From Larix sibirica (Eukaryota; Streptophyta; Pinopsida; Pinales; Pinaceae), in contig NWUY0300107790.1 of NCBI GenBank assembly GCA_004151065.3, positions 4,576 to 26,889 of the forward strand: a stretch of DNA of 22,314 nucleotides. Direction: 5' to 3'. The notes under the pieces were generated by a model, which was not told where the DNA came from, did no database searches, and saw nothing but the letters and a program-made list of their open reading frames with translations. Positions 1 to 7,835 of the stretch are shown piece after piece (within the stretch, counting starts at the first letter, position 1; each line of letters opens with the position of its first letter). The position numbers and the translations under genes were made by a program.

Positions 1-460
1 CAAAGAATGCTAATGCTCACAGGGTGGAAGATTTATGTGTAACATCATGTCTTCGGATAGTGAGCTGAATACTATCGTTGCTTCTATCCAAAGAAAATCA
101 AATAGTGGAAGAGAGCAAAATGATATTTTAGGGAGTTTCAAGATGAAATCACAAATCAGTCCAAAGAGGTCATGTAATCTGAATCATCTTTGTTCACTGT
201 AGTTTTTAATGAGATATTTTATCACTTAACCAATGTTTATGATATTTTGTTTTAGTATTTTGAATAATCTCTATTTGTGTAATGATGAGTTGCTCCAATG
301 TTTTGTGAACCCTGTAAAGCAAAAAATATGGGAAATCTATACTAAACCTGCATGGTACAAGTCAACAATGTAATTTAAATTCTACCTAAAATATAAATAA
401 CATTTTTCTATAAAAAAAAATTATGTGATCTTTTGAGAGACCGTGAGCTTGCATTAGTTA
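1..460. other. AT-rich intergenic DNA, no gene seen
   Basis: No open frame of useful length and no RNA gene or element boundary is visible here. The stretch is rich in A and T with scattered homopolymer runs, for example an A-run just before 421. It may belong to an old degenerate element, but I see no diagnostic motif. Confidence 0.5.
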
Positions 461-600
461 TGCAAAGTACAATGATAAGTTTTTGCAAGCTTATTTGCTA
501 TATACAATGCAAACTTTTTGCGAGTTTGTATGCAAAGTACGATGATAAGCTTTTGCAAGCTTATTTGTTATATACAATGTAAACGTTTTGCAAGTTTGTA
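461..600. repeat. 70-bp tandem duplication, two copies
   Basis: Two adjacent 70-base copies (461-530 and 531-600) both start with TGCAAAGTAC and end with AGTTTGTA. By eye they differ at six positions, about 91% identity, with no length change. Each copy contains the internal word TTTTGCAAGCTTATTTG. There is no coding signal; this is a simple local duplication in AT-rich DNA. Confidence 0.9.
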
Positions 601-842
601 CAATTTCACATAGAACTATTTGAAATATAAATATTTACTATGTAATGTATGGTTTTTGCAAGTTTGTTCTGATTTTTAATATAAAGTTTATTTGATTACA
701 AACAACAAATTCATAGATTATGATCATACTAGCTCCTTATTTTTAAAGTAGATGATTTATAATTTAAAAAATTATACAATTTAAAGTTACATGAATTATA
801 GAATAATTTAATGTATTAAGAAAAACAATGCAATATAAAAAA

Positions 843-1110
843 TTTAAAAGCTTATATTGTTTATGTGATGTTAATAAAAGATTGTTAAAAAATTCACACC
901 TGGACAAAATTGATTCAGATTCCAATTTAAATTAAATTTATATTTGTTTTAATTTATTTAAAATATATAAAATTCAAAATATAAAGATTTTAAAAGCTTA
1001 TATTGTTTATATGATATTAATAAAAGATTGCTAAAATTGATTCAAATTCCAATTTAAATTAAATTCATATTTATTTTAATTTATTTAAAATATATAAAAA
1101 TTCAAAAGTT
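843..1110. repeat. AT-rich direct repeat of about 120-145 bp, two copies
   Basis: The word TTTAAAAGCTTATATTG begins a copy near 843 and another near 988. Both continue through a shared stretch containing CAAATTCCAATTTAAATT or a close variant, and end in a run rich in ATATATAAAATTC. The second copy lacks about 20 bases, including the CACACCTGGACA segment of the first. The pair is adjacent and in direct orientation, so it is a local tandem duplication with a later indel. Confidence 0.75.
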
Positions 1111-1213
1111 AAAGTAGTATATGTCCAACCTTATAACATCTTTCCTTAGTCGCCCTCTTTATTAGACTAATAAGGTGTACTACATTGAAAGGTATTTCAT
1201 TGTCCCCACAAAT

Positions 1214-1653
1214 GATCAGCTGTCCATAATTCATGACTTTGATTAACCCTTTTTATTTGTGAACAAGTCACCCAATTTAACTTCATTATCCCACACATGA
1301 TTATATGATACATAATTCACAAAAGATCAGCTGTCCTTAATTCATGACTTTGATTAACCCTTTTTATTTGTGAACAAGTCACCCGATTTAACTTTCATTA
1401 TCCCACACACGATTATATGATACATACTTCACAAAAGATCAGCTGTCCATAATTCATGACTTTGATTAACCCTTTTTATTTGTGAACAAGTCACCCAATT
1501 TAACTTCATTATCCCACACATGATTATATGATACATAATTCACAAAAGATCAGCTGTCCTTAATTCATGACTTTGATTAACCCTTTTTATTTGTGAACAA
1601 GTCACCCGATTTAACTTCATTATCCCACACACGATTATATGATACATACTTCG
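1214..1653. repeat. 111-bp tandem array, four copies in A-B-A-B order
   Basis: Copies begin with GATCAGCTGTCC at 1214, 1325, 1437 and 1548, giving spacings of 111, 112 and 111. Copies 1 and 3 are identical by eye and share the variants CCATAATTC, ACCCAATTT and ACACATG. Copies 2 and 4 share CCTTAATTC, ACCCGATTT and ACACACG, and differ only by one extra T in copy 2 and at the array's right edge. The array therefore arose by duplicating a two-unit block of about 223 bp. Each unit carries the short inverted repeat TTGTGAACAA. No open frame runs through it. Confidence 0.92.
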
Positions 1654-1935
1654 CAGTAATAAGGATCTTTAAAATAATTGAAAATATTTGAATATTAATA
1701 ATAAGATATTTAAAATAGTTTTAAAGAAAATAATTATGTGAATGAAAATAAGATATAAATACGAAAACTTTAGCAATTAAATCCCTATAGGAGAAGTAGA
1801 CATTCATATTAATCCTATACTATTAAAGGCCTCCAATAGTCCCATTAGATATCTAAAATTGGTTGTGAAGAGATTAGGCTTTCGTATTCGTATTTAAACC
1901 TACGTATATGTTTAAAATATAGAAACAGAAGGGTT
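1654..1935. other. AT-rich spacer, no gene seen
   Basis: This is an AT-rich spacer between two repeat clusters. I see no long open frame, splice pattern or RNA fold to report. Confidence 0.45.
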
Positions 1936-2195
1936 GGGAAGCTGCGTGTGGAAGAGGGGGTCACACCAATCATGGCCACTAACTTGTTCAACAATATAAG
2001 AAATTTATCATTTTCTTTCAAGGTATCCTTTTACGGTAGGGAAGCTGCGTGTGGATTTATCATTTTCTTTCAAGGTATCCTTTCACGGTAGGGAAGCTGC
2101 GTGTGGATGAGGGGTTACACCAATCATGGCTAGTAACGTGTTCAACAATATAAGATATTTATCATTTTCTTTCCAGGGTATCGTTTCACGGTGCA
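1936..2195. repeat. Three-copy direct repeat, middle copy internally deleted
   Basis: The word GGGAAGCTGCGTGTGGA occurs at 1936, 2039 and 2091. The first copy (about 103 bp) and the third both contain CACCAATCATGGC, GTTCAACAATATAAGA and TTTATCATTTTCTTT, then a GGTATC..TT..ACGGT tail. The middle copy is only 52 bp: it jumps from the start word to TTTATCATTTTCTTT, so the central half is missing. Unequal exchange or slippage between copies explains this best. Confidence 0.85.
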
Positions 2196-3036
2196 TCGCA
2201 CCTATTGATATATGCATGATTGAAAACCGTTCTCACTTTGCCTTTTATTAAAATCTAAAAATACATTATTTTATTCACGCTACAATAATGATCAATCATC
2301 ATAATTTGACTTGACCAGGAGATCATAATTGAAGAAGATTTGGACTTTTCCCAAATAAGCATAGAGCTTCGTTTGAACAAAAGGACATGATGGGTGTTTA
2401 ATACGCATCCAGTTGGACTGGGGCCAACATGCTGAAAATTTTCCAATGATCCAAATGGTCCAACACGCTTATATGTCCCACAAGTTTTGTTCAATGGAAA
2501 GCATACTGTCTAAACAAACGAGTGTATACCATATGATTGCCACCACCAATGGAAATCAGTTGGTGAAGACAGAACAGCACTTTACTATTTATTCCACAGA
2601 GCCCTACTGCACTCCAGACGCTTTTTAAAATTTTGGCATTGTTCTTTAGGGCCCATGCTCAACCGCAAGTCAGATATGTTCAACCGCAAGTCAGAGTTGA
2701 GTTGTCAAAGAGTAGCACCTGATGTTTCACAATTTTCACCAGTAAAATTTCTGCTGCCTGGATTTTGAAGGCGGGGTAGCCTGATTTGTGTTGAGAGATA
2801 CCAGCTGTGTCTTTCCCAATCCTCAAAATGTCTCCCGGTGACAATTATACAGCGTGCTTTCACTATGTGCATATTGTCTCGTGCACAAACCATCACAATC
2901 CAATAACCCAAGAATATTCTCCAGTAATAGCTGCTGCATGTTCGAGACTCGCTAGTCCAGCCCCTTTTCAGAACTGAAAATATATACGTTCTTTGAGCTG
3001 ACAAATCTAAGGGAAAATATATATATATATTATCGG
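2196..3036. other. Intergenic stretch with small repeats, no gene supported
   Basis: The only open frames are short (71-112 codons), on both strands, and match no protein family I recognise. The longest, minus strand 2705-3043, starts inside the flanking repeat and so is not trusted as a gene. The word TCAACCGCAAGTCAGA is present twice near 2658-2697. Base composition between about 2700 and 2960 is more balanced than the surroundings, so a decayed gene or element fragment is possible, but I cannot name one. Confidence 0.4.
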
Positions 3037-4490
3037 CTGACAAAATTCAGCTCATTCAGTACCGTGTTCTGCTTATGCTTATTAGGCACCCATATTCGAC
3101 ATGGCTGATAAATGTCTACATCGACTGATTCCACTGTGTATATGTGGAGTTCAATTCTTTTTAAAAACATATTGTAACAAGATTTCCTACACCACAAACA
3201 CACATTGACGCCACGTCTAAAAGAATGCAGGATAAGTGTTGTGAGTTTAACAAGTAAGATGTTTGGGGTGTAACTCTGTGCAAGCGCTTTCAATTTTCAA
3301 ACCTCATGATATATACGGAACCGTATTGATGCTCTACCAACTTTTCAAGCATAATTACTTTGCATTAATGGAACATCCAAAACAAATAGAGAGATATACA
3401 CATTTTTTTCAGCTGACCAAATCCAAACAAATAGAGAGATATACACATTTTTTTCAGCTGGCCAAATCCAAGGGAGATACGCACATTTTTTCAGCTGACC
3501 AAATCCAAACAAATAGAGAGATATACACTTTTTTTTCAGCTGGCCAAATCCAAGGGAGATATACACTTTTTTTTCAGCTGGCCAAATCCAAGGGAGATAC
3601 ACACATTTCTTCAGCTGACAAATCTAAGAGAATGATATACATTCTTTCAACTGACAAAATCTAATCTAAGGGAAACATATTCATTTTTTCGCCTGACAAA
3701 ACTCAGCTCATTCAGAACTATACTCCATATGCTTATGCTTATTAGGCACCCATAATCGCCATGGCTGATGAATGTCTACATAGACTGATTCCACTGTATC
3801 TGTGGAGTTCAATTCTTTTTTAAAACATATTGTAACAAGATTTCCTACACCACAAACATATATTGACACCACATATAAATGAATGCAGGGTGAGCGTTAC
3901 TTAACGAGAGATATATGGGGTGCAACTGTATGTACAAGCGCTTTCAAACCTCATGATACAAACAGGACCGTATTGATGCTACCCACTTTTCAAGCAGAAT
4001 TGCTTTGCATTAATGGAACATCCAAAACAAATAAAGAGATATTTACATTTTTTCAGCTGACCAAATTCAAGGAGAAACACTATCTCCATTTTTTCAGCTG
4101 ACAAATCCAAGGGAAATATACACATTCTTTCAGCTGACAAATCAAAATGAAATATATACATTTTTTTTCAGCTGACAAAACTCAACTCATTCAGAACTGT
4201 ACTCCATGCCTATGCTTATTAGGCAATCATATTCGCCATGATTGATAAAAGTCTACGGAGTTCCACTTCTTATAAAATAAATATTGTAACAAGATTTCCC
4301 TACACACCACAAACACACACTGACGCCATATCTAGAATGCAGGATAAGCGTGGCAAGTTAAACAAAAGAAAGTAATTCTATATACAAGCACCTTCAAACC
4401 TCATGATGCATACAACACCATATTGATGCCTAATAAGTTCAAGGAGAATTACTTTGTAATAATTGAACATTCAAAACAAATAAAGATAAT
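3037..4490. repeat. Macro tandem repeat of three diverged units with an internal minisatellite
   Basis: Three head-to-tail units start with CTGACAAAA(T/C)TCA at 3037, 3693 and 4172. All three share, in the same order, a TTATGCTTATTAGGCA block, a TGTAACAAGATTTCC block, CACCACAAACA, a GAATGCAGG block, a CAAACCTCATGAT block and an ATTGATGC block. Unit lengths are about 656, 479 and 320 bp. Most of the difference comes from the number of short CAGCTG-bearing copies at the end of each unit: many in unit 1, a few in unit 2, none in unit 3. A trailing copy of the same short motif lies just left of unit 1 (about 2985-3036), suggesting an older unit there. Confidence 0.9.
3375..3692. repeat. CAGCTG minisatellite, 37/45-bp spacing
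   Basis: CAGCTG occurs at 3410, 3455, 3492, 3537, 3575 and 3612, with a diverged CAACTG at 3649. Spacings are 45, 37, 45, 38, 37 and 37. The longer version carries an extra segment around AACAAATAGA. Each copy has a T-run before CAGCTG and a (G/A)CCAAATCCAA segment after it. Stop-free frames appear through the array on both strands only because the repeat happens to lack stops; the peptides are the repeat read in shifting frames, not a protein family. Confidence 0.9.
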
Positions 4491-5696
4491 TACAATCAGA
4501 ACAGTTCACAACAAATGAAGAGAAGAATTACAATCAGAACAGTTCACAAATTCTTGATTTAAGCAACCAAGGCGTTTGATAAGCTGTACTGGGGTTAAGT
4601 TGTAAGCAAATAGAGACGTCAAATTCATAAAGAACGGTGAACGTGAAAAAAGGAATTCAGTAGAGCACACATCAATAAATAATTTTTTCATAGGAAATCT
4701 TGATTGAAGAGGCGAACGGTCAGATCTGTACTCAACAATATAAAAACTTGGCTATAAATGATCAATTGTGAGAATGCTAGTCATTTAAATGAAGTAATTC
4801 CTACGTTCTAGAGTGACCAATTGTGAGAATGCTAGTCTATTAAAACCCTACTGTTACTGTGAAAGGCAAATTTTATTCACCATTTAGAGCAAAGCAAAAA
4901 GATGTGTTAAAGTCGGTGCCGTCAAAACCGTAAATGCCATGAGTAGGCCTCCTCTTCAGCCTAGGGCTAAGGTCGCATCCTTCCTACTTAAAAAACAAGT
5001 CTTCTATTAAGCTTCTGCAATTGAGAAATTCTTTTGGAGCCTCGTAGATAATTTAGATCTCATGGGTTTCTTTCTATTAAGCTTCTGCTTGCTGCTGACA
5101 GTAAAGAAAAATACCAAGCTGTTTGACATCTCGTGAGAATTTCTATGAAGTCATTGCACGTCTAGAATTATCAGTGGTAACTCTTTACACCCAAGGCATA
5201 TCAGTATATTTCTGCTTGTGTCCTGGTTTAGGTGTTACAATAAAGGAACAGATGGAAACGGTGAACAAATGGAACTGCATAGATATATCGGCCAGTTAAA
5301 AATATGGTGTGTATATTGATATATATATAATATATATAAGAGAAAATTCAGAATTAAAACTTTATCAAGGAAGAATATATTGTTATTAATTGAATGGTCC
5401 AGGTTTCATTATAGAATACAGGCAGGCCTCGAGGCGAAGCTTTTTTGCGTTCAAAATATTTTAGTGAGCTATTTTGATTGTGGTCAAGTAAATTTTGACT
5501 GTGACCCAAAAGAACAGATATTTGTAGAATCAACACTGCAAAATAAACTCAGGGCACAAATAACATGCAGATTATTAAAAGATGGATCTTCTGCCCAAAC
5601 ATATGTAATTGCAACAAGTGAGAAAGAGTGCTTCCCTCTGAAAGCAGTAATAGGTTCAGAGCAAACCAAGAATATGTATAATGCCGTTAATTAGTT
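4491..5696. other. Intergenic DNA with short duplications; distal part may be 3' flank of the bHLH gene
   Basis: Two short direct repeats stand out: AATTACAATCAGAACAGTTC at 4488 and 4526, and CAATTGTGAGAATGCTAGTC near 4762 and 4817. A plus-strand frame of 104 codons (5380-5694) is open, but its product resembles no family I recognise and it has no supporting splice or promoter signal. It lies downstream of, and antisense to, the minus-strand gene ending at 5997, so it may be chance or part of that gene's 3' flank. TA-rich runs occur near 5318-5340. Confidence 0.4.
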
Positions 5697-5996
5697 ATTA
5701 AACAGTACTGCATACACAGGTAGAAAGTGCACACGATATGGATGCACAAAGCCGGCTACTTAACAATACTTAACATTGAAAACCCTATATAACTGAACAC
5801 ATTAAAAACAACTTACCAACCTTCCATGATTTTAGTCATGGATGATGGCCAAACCCTAACATACACCCCAGATAAAACTGGAGATACTAATAAAAACCCA
5901 AGACACATCAACACAAACACAACAAAAAGAGACTAGTATTTACTTTCTGAGTTTAGAGAGTAACGCAGCTGTTTTGTAATTAACTCATTTCACTAT
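5697..5996 (-). other. Probable 3' untranslated region of the SAC51-like gene
   Basis: This stretch follows the TAA stop of the minus-strand coding region and has no further coding frame. No perfect AATAAA is visible on the minus strand, so the cleavage site is not placed; plant signals are often degenerate. A telo-box word AAACCCTAA (plus strand, 5851-5859) lies inside it. The extent is inferred only from position. Confidence 0.4.
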
Positions 5997-7472
5997 TTAA
6001 TGCTGATTAGCTTCCAGTTTTTTCACTTTTTGCTGGAGTGACCTTACATACTGAATGGCCTCATCGAGAACAACAGCAGTATCCATGCACTCTCCACCGG
6101 GAATTATACTTTTCAGGCGTTTAACGGTTCTTTTGATCTTTCCTTTCCTTGAGTTCTTGGCCGATCCTGAATGTCCCAAAAGGCATTTCACAGATTGCAT
6201 CTGTTCATTACCACTGCCCTTAGAGCTATACTCTCCGTGGATACCATGACAACTATAGCCACAGAGTAGGTTCTCATTATATCTATCACCATTGATGTCA
6301 GCAGAAATTTTGGGTTGGTCCCCCATGTCCCAGCTTGAAGTGTCAACTACAGAAAAAATATCTGGTGACTGGTATTTTTCATTTGTCATGGACCTGTTAT
6401 CAGATTCTTTGATAGAGGCAGGTATGTAGTCAACCTCCTGTTCTCTATTTGCCATATCATCAATTCTCCTCCTTTTGGCTGGAATGCCACTGGTTACATC
6501 AGTATTATCTTCTTCTATAGACATTTGTCCATTGTTCCCAGTTACTTCACTTGGTGAGTGCCCAGTGCTACTTTCTTCATCATCGGAGCATAACAGAGCT
6601 TCCAAGTCCTCGGTATCTTCATGAAATTGGCTATGGGAGCTCCCACTTTTTGCTTGGCTCAACCGATCATTGCTAACCCTGCTTGTGCTTTCTTCTCCTT
6701 CAGCAGAGCAATGAATAAATTCAGTGCCAAAATTGACTGGTGATAAGGAGTTCAATCGATCTCCCCTCATCTTTTGCAGAGCTGCAAATGCTGAGACAAC
6801 CAGGGTCTCGTTGTATGGAGGGAAAAGAGATTCCCAGTCAACAAATTTTCCTTCAACAGGCACTTCCAACTTCATGATTTCTTCTGAAACCATACTATTA
6901 GCATTTATCTGTGTGTTGGATATGGTTGAATTGGGCAACAGCATCGACAACTGGCTCGGGTGGAATATAATTCTGCCCGTACTCCCAGTTTGATCAAACA
7001 TGATAAATCTTTTTTGAACTGTTGCAGATGAGTCTAAACTCGTTTTCTCAGAAAATAGACCATTGCATACCCCAAAACACTGTTCATTTGGCAAAGGACA
7101 CATACCGTCCATTACAGAATTTCTAAATTCTACAAATGGGGCCAAACACTCAAATTCTTGAAAATAATAACTTTCTTCCTTCCCATCCTCCAAGTCCTCA
7201 TAGGATGGGGTAGCAGCAGCAACAGAACTGAACTCTCCACCACTCTCAGAAGAAAATATCTGAGGATTCAGATGGCAAGGACTTCCTACAGAAGTTGATT
7301 TAAATACCTCAACAAGCTTGGCTGCCTGTGTTAGAGGCCTTGGACTGGTCAAATTTGGCACATCCCAGTTTTTGGGCTGCACCCATGGCAATGTAGCAGT
7401 TTCCAAGCCCACATTTTGTGAACCCTGACATGGCAGGTTCAAACAAAACACTGGCTTGTTCTGTTGATCCAT
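5997..7472 (-). CDS. SAC51: SAC51/SACL-type helix-loop-helix transcriptional regulator
   Basis: The protein has 491 residues in one exon. A TGA directly upstream in frame makes ATG 7472 the start if the leader is spliced as proposed. The C-terminus is a helix-loop-helix at about residues 437-488: a lysine/arginine-rich stretch, loop IIPGGECMDTA, then helix 2 VLDEAIQYVRSLQQKVKKLE. The usual His-Glu-Arg E-box contacts of the basic region are absent. Family blocks also seen are QKRFIMFDQTG (153-163), acidic EDTEDLEALLCSDDE (285-299), TGHSPSEVTG (303-312) and a likely nuclear signal PAKRRR (331-336). In Arabidopsis, SAC51-family proteins act downstream of thermospermine and limit xylem differentiation, partly by binding LHW-type bHLH partners. 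The family assignment is strengthened by the matching uORF in the leader. The angiosperm members I remember are about 300-370 residues, so this one is long, mainly in the N-terminal and central region. Orthology to one Arabidopsis paralogue cannot be settled here. Confidence 0.93.
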   Translation of the reverse strand: MDQQNKPVFCLNLPCQGSQNVGLETATLPWVQPKNWDVPNLTSPRPLTQAAKLVEVFKSTSVGSPCHLNPQIFSSESGGEFSSVAAATPSYEDLEDGKEESYYFQEFECLAPFVEFRNSVMDGMCPLPNEQCFGVCNGLFSEKTSLDSSATVQKRFIMFDQTGSTGRIIFHPSQLSMLLPNSTISNTQINANSMVSEEIMKLEVPVEGKFVDWESLFPPYNETLVVSAFAALQKMRGDRLNSLSPVNFGTEFIHCSAEGEESTSRVSNDRLSQAKSGSSHSQFHEDTEDLEALLCSDDEESSTGHSPSEVTGNNGQMSIEEDNTDVTSGIPAKRRRIDDMANREQEVDYIPASIKESDNRSMTNEKYQSPDIFSVVDTSSWDMGDQPKISADINGDRYNENLLCGYSCHGIHGEYSSKGSGNEQMQSVKCLLGHSGSAKNSRKGKIKRTVKRLKSIIPGGECMDTAVVLDEAIQYVRSLQQKVKKLEANQH

Positions 7473-7501
7473 TCACCAACTAGAGTTTCACAATTAACCA
7501 C

Positions 7502-7637
7502 CTGAAGGAGGAAATCACAAACACATGATGCAATCATGTCAGCCAGACATAAAAGCTTCAAAACATCTTATCTGTTTGCAACTCTATTGGACAGGAAATT
7601 GCCAAATGGCATGTGTAATGAGTTATAATAAACATAC
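7502..7637 (-). other. Predicted leader intron 2, 136 bp
   Basis: On the minus strand a near-ideal donor, CAATTG|GTATGT, lies at 7637. A strong acceptor, TTTCCTCCTTCAG, ends at 7502, and a CTGAC branch-point-like word lies about 35-40 bases upstream of it. Removing this intron leaves GTGGTTAATTGTGAAACTC as the start of exon 3, with the main ATG as its first ATG. Retaining it would add ATGs in front of the main start. Prediction only; no transcript evidence. Confidence 0.7.
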
Positions 7638-7668
7638 CAATTGAGTATGAATCCACACCGTATGCTGA

Positions 7669-7701
7669 TTAATTGCTTTTACTATTTACAATTGTTGTCA
7701 T
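7669..7701 (-). CDS. Ten-codon uORF overlapping the previous one
   Basis: The ATG at 7701 overlaps the TGA of the preceding uORF in an ATGA arrangement. The product MTTIVNSKSN ends at TAA 7669-7671, upstream of the predicted exon 2 donor. Supported only as an open reading frame in the predicted leader. Confidence 0.3.
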   Translation of the reverse strand: MTTIVNSKSN

Positions 7702-7742
7702 AAGGTCCAGGTTGACGAGGATAACCACGTTATACCACCCAT
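7698..7742 (-). CDS. Fourteen-codon uORF in leader exon 2
   Basis: This uORF begins ATGGGTGG and reads MGGITWLSSSTWTL before a TGA. The next uORF overlaps its end (TTATGACA), with its ATG at 7701. I see no conserved peptide. The family is known for leaders with several uORFs, so presence is expected but function is not implied. Confidence 0.35.
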   Translation of the reverse strand: MGGITWLSSSTWTL

Positions 7743-7814
7743 ATTCTCTTCCACCGCAAGATTGATTTTTGTTAGATAAAGGTAGCTTGAAAATATCAAA
7801 AACTGGCTGATACG

Positions 7815-7835
7815 CTAAGAATGCCAACTGCCCAT
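7815..7835 (-). CDS. Six-codon uORF starting directly after the conserved uORF stop
   Basis: The TAG stop of the conserved uORF is followed without a gap by ATG, giving the peptide MGSWHS and a TAG stop. A ribosome that finishes the conserved uORF ends on top of this start. Whether it is used is unknown. Its value is as a possible reinitiation trap or as part of the regulated termination region. Confidence 0.4.
   Translation of the reverse strand: MGSWHS

Noticed and set aside
1214-1653. A CRISPR-like repeat array
   Set aside because: The repeats are contiguous with no unique spacers, and the genome is a plant's.
2705-3293. Two overlapping minus-strand frames of 112 and 87 codons
   Set aside because: They run through AT repeats and the macro-repeat boundary, and their products match nothing recognisable.
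3263-3664. A 133-codon plus-strand frame with apparent peptide repeats, and a matching minus-strand frame
   Set aside because: The repeats are the CAGCTG minisatellite read in changing frames (37-bp steps shift frame). No family match or gene signals.
5380-5694. A 104-codon plus-strand frame
   Set aside because: It has no recognisable domain, no promoter or splice context, and lies antisense in the 3' flank of the SAC51-like gene. Kept only as a remark.
6724-6993. An 89-codon plus-strand frame and another at 6055-6249
   Set aside because: Both are shadows antisense to the 491-codon coding region.
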